Assembly: GCF_001422205.1 (NCBI RefSeq)
Contig: NZ_LMMJ01000008.1
Span: 548,915 to 612,914, forward strand
Length of the DNA stretch: 64,000 nt
From: Curtobacterium sp. Leaf261
GTDB taxonomy: Bacteria > Actinomycetota > Actinomycetes > Actinomycetales > Microbacteriaceae
Direction: 5' to 3'
How positions within the stretch are numbered: position 1 is the stretch's first letter; each line of letters opens with the position of its first letter. The translations under genes and the position numbers were made by a program. Positions 1 through 9,744 of this stretch are shown here, one piece after another. Under the pieces are notes generated by a model. It searched no databases and had not been told where the DNA came from. It was given only the letters and a program-made list of their open reading frames with translations.

Positions 1-533
1 TCGGCGTGCCGTCCTTCGGGATCGAAGCCGCTGCGGCGATGGGCATCGACCTCGAGCGGCTGGTGCTCGTCCCGGATCCCGGCGAACAGTGGCTGGCGGT
101 GACCGCGGCGATGGCGGACGTCGCGACGATCGTGCTCACCCGTCCGCTCGGTCGGGTCCGGCCGAGCGACGAGGCCCGGTTGTCCGCGCGGCTCAGGCAG
201 CGTGGTGCGGCACTGGTGTCGCTCGGCAGCTGGCCGGGGGCGGACACGACGCTCCGGGTGACCGAGTCGTCCTGGACTGGGATCGGTCGTGGACACGGGT
301 ACCTGTCGGAGCGGCGTGCGACCGTCGCGGCGCATGGCCGGGCCGGGGCAGGGCGACCGCTGCAGGCGGAGCTGATGCTGCCGGCAGCCGACGGGACCGT
401 CCGGCTCGCGGACGTCGGCGCGCGGGCCGGCACCGGTGACGCGACCCGGCTCGGCGGTGCTCCCGGCGTGCCCGCGTCGAGCCAGCGGCCCACCGCGGTC
501 CCGATCGCGGTCCCCATCGCGGTGGCGTCGTGA
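1..533 (+). CDS. ImuA'-like protein of the mutagenesis cassette (5' end missing)
   Basis: The gene runs in from before the window, so only the last ~177 codons are seen. The visible part has the pattern of the RecA/SulA-like ImuA' protein found in front of imuB and dnaE2: a GIDLERLVLVPDPG stretch, then LRQRGAALV and a VTESSWTGIGRGHGYL segment. In this family the protein links ImuB and DnaE2 during SOS translesion synthesis and has no polymerase activity of its own. The last ~35 residues are low-complexity and end in a PIAVPIAVAS repeat. Its TGA overlaps the GTG of imuB (GTGA), which indicates translational coupling. The damage-responsive promoter must lie outside the window. The call rests mainly on gene order plus the weak sequence pattern. 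Confidence 0.75.
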   Translation, partial: GVPSFGIEAAAAMGIDLERLVLVPDPGEQWLAVTAAMADVATIVLTRPLGRVRPSDEARLSARLRQRGAALVSLGSWPGADTTLRVTESSWTGIGRGHGYLSERRATVAAHGRAGAGRPLQAELMLPAADGTVRLADVGARAGTGDATRLGGAPGVPASSQRPTAVPIAVPIAVAS

Positions 534-2200
534 GCGGCGGACGGCGGACCGCGACGACGGCCGCCCGGACCACGCACCCCGGAGCCCCGACGTCTTCGGC
601 CTCGGTCTCGGCCTCGAGCGGCCGTTCCGCACTGCCCGACGCGCCTCCCACGCGGTCACTCGTGCTCTGGTGCCCGGACTGGCCGGTGATCGCCGCGACG
701 ACCGCGACCGGAGCTGACCCCGCACGACCGTTCGCACTCGTGGCGAAGGGGCTCGTGTACGCCTGCTCGGCTGCGGCCAGGGCAGACGGCGTCACCAGGG
801 GACTCCGCATCCGCGAGGCGCAGGCGCGCTGTTCGACACTCGTGGTCCAGCCGTACGACGAGGCACTCGACCACAGGATGTTCGAGCCGGTCATCCGCGC
901 GGTCGAGGCTGCTGCGCCCGGGGTGCACGTCCTGCGCCCCGGGACCATCGCGATCCGATCGAGGGGGCCTGCGCGCTACTACGGCGGTGAGCGTGCGGCA
1001 GCGATCACACTGGCGGGGATCGCAGCGGACAGCGGTGCCCCGGACGTGCGGGTCGGGGTCGCCGACACGCCGTTCGCCGCGGAGCAGGCGGCGCGTGCCG
1101 GGGGATCCGAGCGGTTCCGGGTCGTCCGCGCCGGGGGATCGCCGGAGTTCCTCGCGCCGCTGCCCGTGTCGATCCTCGGCCGCGACGACCTCACGACCGT
1201 CCTCGGTCGTCTCGGCATCACGAGTCTCGGTGACTTCGCGACGCTCACCGACGAGCAGGTCCGCGACCGGTTCGGGGCGGAGGGCGCGTTCCTGCACCGG
1301 CTCGCCGGCGGACGCGATCCACGCGAGGTGTCGGCGCGGGACGTCCCACCGGATCTCGCCGTCGACGCTCCGTTCGAGCCGCCCCTCGACCGGGCGGACC
1401 AGGTGGCCTTCGCCTTCCGGCGCTCGGCGGACACGTTCATGGAGCGGCTCGGTGCGGCGGGGCTCGTCGCGACGGCCATCCGGATCGACGTGACCGACGA
1501 CAACGGCATCTGTCTCGACCGGACGTGGGCGCACCCCCGGTGGTTCGACGCCGCGGACATCGTCGACCGGGTCCGCTGGCAGCTGCAGGGCGGGACCGGC
1601 CCGAGCGGGCTCGAAGCAGCCGTCGCGCACATCCGCCTCGAGGCGGACGCCGTGGACTCCGTCGACAACCACGAGCGGGGGCTGTGGGGCGCAGGACCCG
1701 ACGAGCGCGTGCATCACGGGCTCGCCCGGATCCAGGGCATGGTCGGCCACGACGGTGTCGTCACCGCACGGATCGGTGGGGGACGCACGCTCGCGGAACG
1801 GACGGTGCTCGTGCCGTGGGGAGACACCCCGGCCGGGGGCGAGCGCGCGCTGGCCGTCGCGCGTGCCCGGCCATGGCCCGGGGCCCTGCCGGGGGTGGCG
1901 CCCGGGACCGTCCTCGACCGCCCCCGTCCGGTCGACGTGGTCACCGCGGACGGCATCGCGGTCGACGTCGACCCACGTGGCACCCTGACGGCCGAACCGG
2001 AGCGGTTTCGTGCCGACGGCGACCGCGGAGGCGCCTTCACCGGCGTGACCGCGTGGGCGGGGCCGTGGCCGCTCGTGGTCCGCTGGTGGGAGGCCGGAGG
2101 GCGCCGGTTGCACCGGCTACAGCTGGTCGATGCCGAGGGACGCGCGTGGTTCCTGGTCCTCGCGGACGGCAGATGGTGGGCGGAGGCGGTCGGCACATGA
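530..2200 (+). CDS. imuB: ImuB, inactive Y-family DNA polymerase homologue
   Basis: This 556-residue protein has the Y-family polymerase layout, from the start motif LVLWCPDWPV (about residues 44-53) to an HhH-like segment (LGRLGITSLGDFATL) and a little-finger region. The acidic residues that coordinate metal in active Y-family enzymes are absent: the first site reads WCPDWPV rather than a DxDxFFASVE type motif, and the second (VHVLRPGTIAIRSRG) lacks the SxDE motif. This is characteristic of ImuB, which in actinobacteria acts as a clamp-binding adaptor bringing DnaE2 to lesions. The first ~40 residues are a disordered Ser/Thr/Ala-rich tail. The GTG start overlaps the stop of the gene before it, so the cassette is read as one operon. 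Confidence 0.92.
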   Translation: MSGGRRTATTAARTTHPGAPTSSASVSASSGRSALPDAPPTRSLVLWCPDWPVIAATTATGADPARPFALVAKGLVYACSAAARADGVTRGLRIREAQARCSTLVVQPYDEALDHRMFEPVIRAVEAAAPGVHVLRPGTIAIRSRGPARYYGGERAAAITLAGIAADSGAPDVRVGVADTPFAAEQAARAGGSERFRVVRAGGSPEFLAPLPVSILGRDDLTTVLGRLGITSLGDFATLTDEQVRDRFGAEGAFLHRLAGGRDPREVSARDVPPDLAVDAPFEPPLDRADQVAFAFRRSADTFMERLGAAGLVATAIRIDVTDDNGICLDRTWAHPRWFDAADIVDRVRWQLQGGTGPSGLEAAVAHIRLEADAVDSVDNHERGLWGAGPDERVHHGLARIQGMVGHDGVVTARIGGGRTLAERTVLVPWGDTPAGGERALAVARARPWPGALPGVAPGTVLDRPRPVDVVTADGIAVDVDPRGTLTAEPERFRADGDRGGAFTGVTAWAGPWPLVVRWWEAGGRRLHRLQLVDAEGRAWFLVLADGRWWAEAVGT

Positions 2201-2289
2201 GCACAGACCGGACGACGACGCGCGGGCGCCGGACGACGAGCGGTCACCGGACGACGACGCACCTGAGGACGATGCGGGGAGTGCACTGA
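2197..2289 (+). CDS. possible 30-codon coupling ORF between imuB and dnaE2
   Basis: An ATG at 2197 overlaps the imuB stop (ATGA), and the frame ends at a TGA whose last base is the A of the dnaE2 ATG (TGATG). The predicted 30-residue peptide is made mostly of Arg and Thr, with repeated RTT steps (RTTT, RRTT, HRTTT). Because the frame connects both neighbours by overlapping start/stop codons, ribosomes leaving imuB could pass through it into dnaE2. No homologue is known to me. It may equally be a chance frame in spacer DNA, since repeated CCGGACGACGA units explain the composition. Confidence 0.3.
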   Translation: MSTDRTTTRGRRTTSGHRTTTHLRTMRGVH

Positions 2290-5200
2290 TGGGCTACAGC
2301 AACCCACCGATCCCATGGACGCAGTTCGAGCGAGCGCTCTCCGACCGGGGGAGTCCCGGGGAGGCCCCGGCCGGCGACGGGGGTGACAGCCCCGCGTGGT
2401 CGCGGAAGCGCGTGCCGTACACCCCGACCGCCATCGGTGACGTCACCGAGCCGGTCGTCCCGTACGCCGAGCTGCACGCGCACTCGACGTTCAGCTTCCT
2501 CGACGGGGCGAGCCAACCGGAGCAGCTCTTCGAGGAGGCCGCACGACTGCACCTGCACGGCCTCGCGCTGACCGATCACGACGGGCTCTACGGTGCCGCG
2601 CGGATGGCGGAGGTGGCGGACTCCTACCCCGACGTCCTGACGGTGTACGGAACGGAACTGTCACTCGGACTCACCGAACCGCAGAACGGTGTGCCCGATC
2701 CGGAGGGGACGCACCTGCTCCTGCTCGCTCGCGGGCAGGAGGGGTACCACCGTCTGGCCGCGGCCGTGACGAGTGCACACCTCGCCGACGACGCCGAGAA
2801 GGGCAAGCCGCGGTACGACATCGACGACCTCGCTGATCGTTCCGCGGGGCACTGGCAGGTGCTCACCGGCTGTCGCAAGGGCACCGTCCGGTCCGCCCTC
2901 GAGTCCGGCGGTGCGTCCGCCGCCGAACAGGCACTCCGCGTGCTGCTCGACCGGTTCGGCCGCGACAACGTCGCCGTCGAGCTGTTCGACCACGGCGATC
3001 CGCTCGACAGCAGCCGCAACGACGTCCTCGCCGAGCTCGCGGGCCGGTTCGGGCTCGACGTGGTCGCGACGGGCAACGTGCACTACGCGACGCCGGACCG
3101 GTTCCGCATCGCGAGCGCACTCGCGGCGGTCAGGGCGCGGCGGAGCCTCGACGAGCTCGACGGATGGCTGCCTGCTGCGGACACGGCGCACCTCCGTTCC
3201 GGGGCCGAGATGCAGGCCAGGTTCGCCAGGTACCCCGGTGCGGTGGAACGGAGCGTGGCACTCGCGGACGATCTCTCGTTCCGGCTGCGGAGTGTCTCGC
3301 CGGGGCTGCCGGCGGTCGAGGTGCCCGAGCCCCACACGACCCCGATGTCCTGGCTGCGAGAGCTCGTCTGGATCGGCGCGGAGCGGCTCTACGCGGCACC
3401 GGGCGGTGGGGTCGACCCGAGCAAGCGAGACCGCATCGAACGCGAACTGGCCGTCATCGAGGAGAAGGACTTCCCCGGGTACTTCCTGATCGTCCGTGAC
3501 CTCGTGCAGTTCGCCAGGGGCCGCGGGATCCTCTGCCAGGGACGCGGCTCGGCGGCGAACTCGGCGGTCTGCTACCTGCTCGAGATCACCGCCGTCGACT
3601 CGATCCGCTACGGCCTGCCCTTCGAACGGTTCCTCTCGAGCATGCGCGACGAGGAGCCGGACATCGACGTGGACTTCGACTCCGACCGGCGCGAAGAGGT
3701 GATCCAGTACGTCTACGCCAAGTACGGCCGCTTCAACGCCGCCCAGGTCGCGAACGTGATCACGTACCGCCCGAAGTTCGCGGTCCGCGACATGGCAAAG
3801 GCACTCGGACACTCCCCGGGGCAGCAGGACGCCTGGTCGAAGCAGATCGAGCGCTGGGGCTCGGTGGTGGAGAGCGACGACCACGACATCCCGGACGAGG
3901 TGGTGGGGCTCGCGCGCGAGGTCCTCGGTTTCCCGCGACATCTCGGCATCCACTCGGGTGGCATGGTCCTCACCGACCGTCCGGTGGGCGAGGTCGTCCC
4001 GATCGAGCACGCCCGGATGGACGGTCGGACGGTGCTGCAGTGGGACAAGGACGACTGCGCGTACATGGGACTCGTGAAGTTCGACCTCCTCGGCCTCGGG
4101 ATGCTCGCCGCGCTGCAGTACGCGTTCGACCTCGCCGACGAGCACTGTGGCGAGCGGTGGGACATGCACTCGATGCCGAAAGAAGAGCAGGGCGTCTACG
4201 ACCAGCTCTGCCGGGCCGACACCGTCGGGGTGTTCCAGGTCGAGTCACGGGCGCAGATGGGCACACTGCCGCGGCTGCTCCCACGTCGGTTCTACGACCT
4301 CGTCATCGAGGTCGCGCTCGTCAGGCCAGGACCGATCCAGGGCGGGGCCGTCCACCCGTACATCCGCCGTCGGACGGGCGAGGAGCCGATCACCTACCTG
4401 CACCCGTCGCTCGAACCGGTCCTCGAACGGACCCTCGGCGTGCCGCTGTTCCAGGAGCAGCTCATGCAGATGGCGATGACGGTCGGCGGATGCTCGGGCG
4501 AGGACGCTGATCAACTCCGGCGGGCGATGGGGTCCAAGCGTGGACTCGTCAGGATCGAGGGCCTCCGCGCCACGCTCTACGCGGGGATGGCGGAGAAGGG
4601 CATCACCGGCGAGGACGCGGACACGATCTACATGAAGATCCAGGCGTTCGCGAACTTCGGCTTCGCGGAGAGCCACTCGATCAGCTTCGCGCTCATCGTC
4701 TACGCGAGTGCCTGGATGCGGTTGCACTACCCGGGGGCGTTCCTCGCGGCGCTGCTCCGCGCCCAGCCGATGGGCTTCTACTCGCCGCAGACGCTCGTCG
4801 CGGACGCCAGACGGCACGGTGTCACGGTCCGGAGGCCGGACATCCTGCTGTCCGGTGTCGACGCGACGCTCGAACCGCTGGACGACGCCGGGCACCTGAC
4901 GGGTTCCGATGCGTGCCTCTCGGAGGAGCAGCCGCCGGTGCAGCCGTTCGACAAGGGGCAGCGGTTCGACACCGACGACCATCGTCGCGACGGCGGGTTC
5001 GCGGTCCGGCTCGGTCTCGTCGAGGTCACCTCGCTCGGGCGGAAGAGCGCCGAGCGGATCGTGGCGGAACGGGACGCGAACGGTCCGTTCCGGGACATGT
5101 CCGACCTGGCACGTCGGGTGGGACTCACGACCGCGCAACTGGAGGCCCTCGCGGCGGCCGACGCGTTCGCCTCGTTCGACATCGATCGGCGGAGCGGCAT

Positions 5201-5702
5201 GTGGTCCGCAGCGCAGGCGGCAGCGGAACGCCCCGACCAGTTGCCCGACACGCAGGTGTTCGTGCAGCCACCGCTGTTCGGCCAGCTCACCGATGGAGAC
5301 ACCCTGATCGCGGACATCTGGTCGACGGGACTCTCCCCGGACGACCACCCGATCCGGCACGTCCGGGGCGCCCTGTCCACCAGGGGGGTGATGAGCGTCG
5401 CAGACCTCGCGGTCGCGGAGACCGGTCGACGGGTCGAGGTGGGCGGGATCGTGACCCATCGGCAGCGTCCGGCGACGGCCTCCGGGATCACGTTCATGAA
5501 CGTCGAGGACGAGACCGGTCTCGTCAACGTCATCTGCAGCGTCGGGGTGTGGACGCGCTTCCGTCGGGTGGCGCGCGAGGCACCGGCGCTGGTCGTCCGG
5601 GGCATCCTCGAGCGATCACCGGACGGTGTGGTCAACGTCGTCGCAGACCACCTCGAACGACTGCCCCTCGCCGTCCGGACACAGTCACGGGACTTCCACT
5701 GA
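2289..5702 (+). CDS. dnaE2: DnaE2, error-prone DNA polymerase III alpha subunit
   Basis: DnaE2 is the C-family polymerase that performs SOS translesion synthesis together with ImuA' and ImuB. The 1137-residue product opens with a PHP domain ([12 protein letters not shown] from about residue 62, LTDHDGLYG just after). It carries the palm motif PDIDVDFD (about 457-464) with the catalytic aspartates, [13 protein letters not shown] before it, and an HhH region ([12 protein letters not shown]). An OB-fold near the end ([13 protein letters not shown] from ~1048) completes it. The length and the absence of a tau-binding tail separate it from the replicative DnaE. ATG 2289 is chosen because conserved sequence begins shortly after ([16 protein letters not shown]); the frame is open further upstream but only with low-complexity sequence. 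Its 3' end lies 7 bp from the converging kinase gene. Confidence 0.95.
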   Translation: MGYSNPPIPWTQFERALSDRGSPGEAPAGDGGDSPAWSRKRVPYTPTAIGDVTEPVVPYAELHAHSTFSFLDGASQPEQLFEEAARLHLHGLALTDHDGLYGAARMAEVADSYPDVLTVYGTELSLGLTEPQNGVPDPEGTHLLLLARGQEGYHRLAAAVTSAHLADDAEKGKPRYDIDDLADRSAGHWQVLTGCRKGTVRSALESGGASAAEQALRVLLDRFGRDNVAVELFDHGDPLDSSRNDVLAELAGRFGLDVVATGNVHYATPDRFRIASALAAVRARRSLDELDGWLPAADTAHLRSGAEMQARFARYPGAVERSVALADDLSFRLRSVSPGLPAVEVPEPHTTPMSWLRELVWIGAERLYAAPGGGVDPSKRDRIERELAVIEEKDFPGYFLIVRDLVQFARGRGILCQGRGSAANSAVCYLLEITAVDSIRYGLPFERFLSSMRDEEPDIDVDFDSDRREEVIQYVYAKYGRFNAAQVANVITYRPKFAVRDMAKALGHSPGQQDAWSKQIERWGSVVESDDHDIPDEVVGLAREVLGFPRHLGIHSGGMVLTDRPVGEVVPIEHARMDGRTVLQWDKDDCAYMGLVKFDLLGLGMLAALQYAFDLADEHCGERWDMHSMPKEEQGVYDQLCRADTVGVFQVESRAQMGTLPRLLPRRFYDLVIEVALVRPGPIQGGAVHPYIRRRTGEEPITYLHPSLEPVLERTLGVPLFQEQLMQMAMTVGGCSGEDADQLRRAMGSKRGLVRIEGLRATLYAGMAEKGITGEDADTIYMKIQAFANFGFAESHSISFALIVYASAWMRLHYPGAFLAALLRAQPMGFYSPQTLVADARRHGVTVRRPDILLSGVDATLEPLDDAGHLTGSDACLSEEQPPVQPFDKGQRFDTDDHRRDGGFAVRLGLVEVTSLGRKSAERIVAERDANGPFRDMSDLARRVGLTTAQLEALAAADAFASFDIDRRSGMWSAAQAAAERPDQLPDTQVFVQPPLFGQLTDGDTLIADIWSTGLSPDDHPIRHVRGALSTRGVMSVADLAVAETGRRVEVGGIVTHRQRPATASGITFMNVEDETGLVNVICSVGVWTRFRRVAREAPALVVRGILERSPDGVVNVVADHLERLPLAVRTQSRDFH

Positions 5703-5709
5703 TGCCCGC

Positions 5710-7149
5710 TCAGGGGACGGCGGGCACCGTGACCGTGACCTCGAGACCTCCGGAACGGACGTTGCGGAGGTACGCCGTGCCTCCAGACCGTTCTGCGACT
5801 GCGCGCACGATCGCGAGACCGAGTCCGGAGCCACCGGGTGCGGTGTGCACGGACCGGCGTGCCGCGTCGGGGCGGGTGAACCGGTCGAACGCGACCTCGA
5901 CGAACGAGTCGGGGACGCCGGGGCCGTCATCGGTGACCTGCAGGACGCCGACCGATGCGTCCGCGCGCCACGTGACGAGGATCCCGCCACCCGGTTCGAG
6001 TGCCGCGACGGCGTTGCCGGCGATGTTCGTGACGAGCTGCGCCATGCCGATCGTGTCGAGCCGGTACCGGGGCTCGACGGTGCCACCACCGATGCCGGGG
6101 CCGGAGCCCCCGACGGCGATCGGCGGGACCAGGTCGAAGTCGACCGTGACGTCCTTCGCCCCCGCGATGAGCCGGACTCGGTCGACCGCGGCCATCACCT
6201 CGTCGCCGAGGTCCGACCACGAGGTGGTCCTGGCCTCCGCGCCGTCGTCCGCACCGTCCGCGAGCCGTGACTCCTCGATCCGGGACAGCGTGAGGAGGTC
6301 GTTCGCCAGCCGCGAGAGACGGGCCACACTCTGCTTCGCACGGTCGATGTGGCCCTCGAGCGCCGATGCGTCGCCGGTGTCGAGGGACGCCAGATCGAGC
6401 TGGGTCGTCAGGATGGCGAGGGGGGTGCGGAGCTCGTGGGAGGCGTCCGAGACCATCTGCCGCTCGCGTTCGGTGGCCTGGCGCGTGCGTGCGAGGAAGG
6501 CGTTCAACGTGGTGGCGAGCGACGAGAGTTCGTCCTGTGCCGGACCGACGGGGAGCACCGCACGATCACTCGTCCCACGGAGCCGCTCTGCTTCGCGTCG
6601 CATCCGGTTCACGGGTCGGAGCGCGGCGGTGGCGAGCACCCACGACGCGATCCCGAAGGCGATGAGGATCGAGATCCCCGTCACGGCCAGCGTCGTCGTG
6701 AGGTCGTCGACGACGATCCGCTCCGCCTGCGCGTTGCGCGCAGCGACCACCGTCCATCGTCCGGCGCTGTTCGTGACGTGGTCGACGACGACGCGGTACT
6801 CCGAACCACCGACCGTGATCGACGAGGTCCGGGGGCCTGCGCCGGTGAGGGATCCGAAGGACCGCTCCACCCGCTCGGGCATCGTCGAGAGCTCGATGTG
6901 GCCGGAGGGCGAGATCACGGCGACGAGCTGGGCATTCCCCGGGTTCCTGAGGTTCGGAGCACTGTCCACCTCGAGCGCGGCGACGTACGGATCTGCATCC
7001 GCAGCGAGCAGCGTCTCGGTGGCGTTGCCGACGACGGAGATGACCTGCAGCCGCACGATCGTCACGAGCAGGACGATGACGACGGCCGCGATCGCCGTGC
7101 TCCCGATCGTGATGCGGGCACGGAGCGAGAGGAGCCGGAGGGCTCGCAC
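5710..7149 (-). CDS. two-component sensor histidine kinase
   Basis: A membrane sensor kinase of about 479 residues. A transmembrane helix ([19 protein letters not shown]) is followed by a ~130-residue extracytoplasmic sensor region, then a second helix ([20 protein letters not shown]) and a HAMP segment. The dimerisation box [11 protein letters not shown] contains the phospho-accepting His, and the ATPase domain has an N-box ([13 protein letters not shown]) and G-boxes ([18 protein letters not shown]). It lies directly behind the response-regulator gene, which it should phosphorylate. GTG 7149 starts 4 bases after the regulator's stop; a GTG/ATG-type start at 7212 is also open but would overlap the regulator by 59 bp. 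The stimulus cannot be read from sequence. Confidence 0.9.
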   Translation of the reverse strand: MRALRLLSLRARITIGSTAIAAVVIVLLVTIVRLQVISVVGNATETLLAADADPYVAALEVDSAPNLRNPGNAQLVAVISPSGHIELSTMPERVERSFGSLTGAGPRTSSITVGGSEYRVVVDHVTNSAGRWTVVAARNAQAERIVVDDLTTTLAVTGISILIAFGIASWVLATAALRPVNRMRREAERLRGTSDRAVLPVGPAQDELSSLATTLNAFLARTRQATERERQMVSDASHELRTPLAILTTQLDLASLDTGDASALEGHIDRAKQSVARLSRLANDLLTLSRIEESRLADGADDGAEARTTSWSDLGDEVMAAVDRVRLIAGAKDVTVDFDLVPPIAVGGSGPGIGGGTVEPRYRLDTIGMAQLVTNIAGNAVAALEPGGGILVTWRADASVGVLQVTDDGPGVPDSFVEVAFDRFTRPDAARRSVHTAPGGSGLGLAIVRAVAERSGGTAYLRNVRSGGLEVTVTVPAVP

Positions 7150-7153
7150 CGGG

Positions 7154-7831
7154 TCAGGACCCGGTCGTGTCGAGCCGGTAGCCGCGGCCGCGGACGGTCG
7201 TGATGGCGACACCGGCGTCCTGCGCTGCGAGCTTCTTGCGCAGGTACGAGATGTACTGCTCGACGACGTTCGGGTCGACGTGCTGGCTGCCGTCCCAGAC
7301 CTCCTCGAGGATCTTCGGACGATCGACCACCGCGCCGGCGGACCGGGCGAGGAGCCGGAGCAGCGCGAACTCGGTGGGGCTCATGGCGACTCGCTGCCCG
7401 CGGACCGCGACTCGACGCGCCTCGGAATCGATCGCCACGTCGGCGACCTCGATGATGCGCGGGGCACCCGCCGACTCTCGACGCCCGAGGGCGCGCAGAC
7501 GTGCCGTGAGCTCGGCGAAGGCGAACGGCTTGGTGAGGTAGTCGTCGGCGCCGGCGTCGAGACCGTAGACCCGGTCGTCGACGGCGTCGCGCGCGGTGAC
7601 GAGCAGGATCCGCATCGGATCGTCGCGCTCCCGGATTCGTCGGCTCAGTTCGAACCCGGACATGCCGGGCATCATCACATCGACCACGGCGAGGTCGTAC
7701 GCCTGCTCGCCGAGCGCGATGAGCGCCTCGACACCGTTCTCGACCGCCGTGACGCGGTACCCCTCTGCCGCGAGTCCGCGCTCGAGCAGCGCGCGCATCT
7801 CGTCATCGTCCTCGACCACAAGCAATCGCAT
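7154..7831 (-). CDS. OmpR/PhoB-family response regulator
   Basis: A 225-residue regulator with an N-terminal receiver domain and a C-terminal winged-helix DNA-binding domain. The receiver has the acidic pocket (VVEDDDEM at the start), the phosphorylated Asp in [12 protein letters not shown], the switch Thr (LLVTARD) and the Lys of LTKPFAF. The winged helix shows the typical [18 protein letters not shown] and [12 protein letters not shown] pattern. It is the first gene of an operon with the sensor kinase that follows. A GGGAGG Shine-Dalgarno lies 6 bases before ATG 7831. Target genes are not evident; the divergent neighbour at 8110 is a possible one by position only. Confidence 0.94.
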   Translation of the reverse strand: MRLLVVEDDDEMRALLERGLAAEGYRVTAVENGVEALIALGEQAYDLAVVDVMMPGMSGFELSRRIRERDDPMRILLVTARDAVDDRVYGLDAGADDYLTKPFAFAELTARLRALGRRESAGAPRIIEVADVAIDSEARRVAVRGQRVAMSPTEFALLRLLARSAGAVVDRPKILEEVWDGSQHVDPNVVEQYISYLRKKLAAQDAGVAITTVRGRGYRLDTTGS

Positions 7832-8109
7832 GTCGGACCTCCCGGCACCATCGTGGCACCGAACCGTCCCGAGGCCCCGACCAACGGCCGATGTTGCTGA
7901 ATCTGATCACAGATGCTCGGCGACGTACCGTCCGGTCCACCGGGGGACACGCATGGCGTTCGGTGAGCATTGCACTTGCGATTGCTACGATCCTCCTCGG
8001 GCGTCCCGAGCCCGATCGCACTGCTCGTCCGTCGCTCCGCCGACCGGCCGTCGGCGTCGTCGCTGCATCGCGGACGCCGAGCGCGACAGGCACCCGGGGG
8101 AGATCGAGC

Positions 8110-8517
8110 ATGACCGAGAGCACACCGAACGACGACCGTCGGGCCGGGCATGCCCAAGCGAGTCGGCCGCATGGTGCGGACCTGCCGCACGGTGCGGACC
8201 TGCCACACGGTCATGGTCCCGGCGACCACCCGGCGATCGAACGGCTGCACGCGGAACTCGCCGCAGCCCGCCGCGGCATCGGTCACGTCGAGGTGATGTC
8301 ACCCGCGCACCGTGATCGGGTCGTCGCGGCGATCCGTAGCGAGCTCCCGGACGCAGCGGGGCGTACCGCGCACGAGGTCGGTGGCGCCGCGACCATGGCG
8401 GAGATCCTGCACTTCTCCGGCGTCGACCCCGCGAGGCCCGCTCCGTCGCGGGCAGCACTCCGGCTGTGGGACGCGATCCTGACCGACGTGGTGGAGGCGA
8501 TCGGCGCCGTCCGCTGA
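8110..8517 (+). CDS. conserved hypothetical protein, 135 aa
   Basis: I do not recognise a family. ATG 8110 is preferred because a GGGGGAG Shine-Dalgarno lies about 7 bases upstream; the open frame extends to 7891 but that part looks non-coding. The first ~50 residues are polar, with an 18-base direct repeat (8169-8206) that encodes PHGADL twice followed by a third PHG. The rest is a compact helical region (HPAIERLHAELAAARRGIGHVEVMSPAHRDRVVAAIRSEL, then a LWDAILTDVVEAIG end). No signal peptide or membrane segment is seen. It stands alone, with an extended -10 (TGCTACGAT, 7983-7991) roughly 112 bases before the start. Confidence 0.6.
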   Translation: MTESTPNDDRRAGHAQASRPHGADLPHGADLPHGHGPGDHPAIERLHAELAAARRGIGHVEVMSPAHRDRVVAAIRSELPDAAGRTAHEVGGAATMAEILHFSGVDPARPAPSRAALRLWDAILTDVVEAIGAVR

Positions 8518-8625
8518 GCTACGGCCGACGCCCCGCCGACGAGGTACCCAGCCCAGGAGTCGTCCGCGCAGGCGTCCCGCCGGCCGGCGACGACGCGGGG
8601 GAACCCCGTCGGGGACCGACGACGC

Positions 8626-9666
8626 TCAGGCACCCTCGCCGAGCAGTTCCTCCCGCACACGCCGGATGTCCTCGAGCAGCGCTCCGATGAGGATCCAGTG
8701 GTGTTCGTTCGGTTGGATGACGACGATCGGCGTCGTCAGCGCCGGCTCGTCGCCCTGGGACTCCGGGCGGATCGCACTGACCTCGACCTCGGTGGCGAGT
8801 GTCCGGACGTCGACCGCGATCCGCGCGACCTCGGTGGCGATGCGGCCGATGGTGCGGTCCTCGACGAGGTCGGGGGTGGCGTTGTCCCGGATCGCCCGCG
8901 TCATGCCGATCACCCGCGTGACGATGACCGACAGGTGCGCGGCGACCACGACGTCCCGCTCGAGGATCGTCCGGTGCCGCCCGCCCCTGGGGTTCATCGT
9001 CAGGCTCTCCCTGGCGGCCCCGATCGCAGCGTCCGACACGGCCTGCGCCCGACGGAGTGCTCGTGCGGTCTCGAGCGCGTCCTGCCACTCCGCCGTGTCG
9101 GCACCCTTCGTGAGGCCGACCGCGATCCGCTCGAACGCGGCCGCGGTGTCACGGGCGAGCCGCGAGACCGCGAGGTGCGCCGGTTGCAGGGCGACGGGCG
9201 GGACGACGAGTGCGTTCACGGCGAGGGCGATGACCGCTCCGATGACGGTCTCGATGATCCGGTCGACGGCGTAGTGCGGCGTGGTCGCGCCGGTGGACAG
9301 CACGAGCATCGCGCTGATCGGGATCTGCGTCGACGAGGTCGGGGTGAGTCGGAGTGCCCAGGCGAGCAGGATCGCGAGGACGATGACGAGCAGCACGATC
9401 CAGGTCGAGCCGCCGAGGACCAGGTGCACGGCGGTCGCGAGCAGGACGCCGAGCACCACCCCCGCGCTCCGCTCGAGTCCCTTGACGAACGACTGGTTGA
9501 TGCTCGGCTGCACGACGAGCAGCGCGGCGATCGCGGCGAAGATCGGGTACTCGGTCCCGACGGTCGCGGTGGCCACACCCCACGCCGCGATCACGGCGAC
9601 CGCGGTCTTGACCACCTGCAGGAGCGGGACGCGCGACGACTGGCGGAGGCGCGCGACCGGGTTCAC
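8626..9666 (-). CDS. FUSC-type / aromatic acid exporter family membrane protein
   Basis: The 346-residue protein has an N-terminal half of about six hydrophobic helices, starting LLQVVKTAVAVIAAWGV and including IFAAIAALLVVQPSINQSF, the conserved FUSC/ArAE loop. A soluble helical C-terminal half follows. Members of this family export aromatic acids or related weak acids, but the substrate here is unknown. GTG 9666 is used because homologous-looking sequence begins at VNPVARLRQSSRVPLL; the frame stays open far upstream without coding character. It diverges from the phosphotransferase gene with a 78-bp gap, so the two promoters face away from each other. Confidence 0.8.
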   Translation of the reverse strand: MNPVARLRQSSRVPLLQVVKTAVAVIAAWGVATATVGTEYPIFAAIAALLVVQPSINQSFVKGLERSAGVVLGVLLATAVHLVLGGSTWIVLLVIVLAILLAWALRLTPTSSTQIPISAMLVLSTGATTPHYAVDRIIETVIGAVIALAVNALVVPPVALQPAHLAVSRLARDTAAAFERIAVGLTKGADTAEWQDALETARALRRAQAVSDAAIGAARESLTMNPRGGRHRTILERDVVVAAHLSVIVTRVIGMTRAIRDNATPDLVEDRTIGRIATEVARIAVDVRTLATEVEVSAIRPESQGDEPALTTPIVVIQPNEHHWILIGALLEDIRRVREELLGEGA

Positions 9667-9732
9667 GCTCCAAGGGTCCCACGACCGGCCCGCCGAGCCG
9701 CGTCGCGTCGCGCCGAAACGCCCGGGACACGG

Positions 9733-9738
9733 TTGACT
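9733..9738 (+). promoter_or_regulatory. -10 type hexamer TTGACT for leaderless start at 9745
   Basis: TTGACT lies 6 bases before GTG 9745 and no Shine-Dalgarno is present. The identical arrangement GGTTGACTG plus 5-6 bases precedes the starts at 20301 and 34292, so I read it as a -10 element with transcription beginning at the start codon. Confidence 0.5.
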
Positions 9739-9744
9739 GTCCGC

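Noticed and set aside
7891-8109. In-frame upstream extension of the 135-residue hypothetical gene
   Set aside because: ATG 8110 has a clear Shine-Dalgarno and the upstream part has a promoter-like TGCTACGAT inside it.
9733-9738. TTGACT before leaderless starts read as a -35 box
   Set aside because: The distance to the start codon is constant at 6-7 bases in three genes, and a -10 at the right spacing would lie inside the coding sequences without a consistent hexamer.
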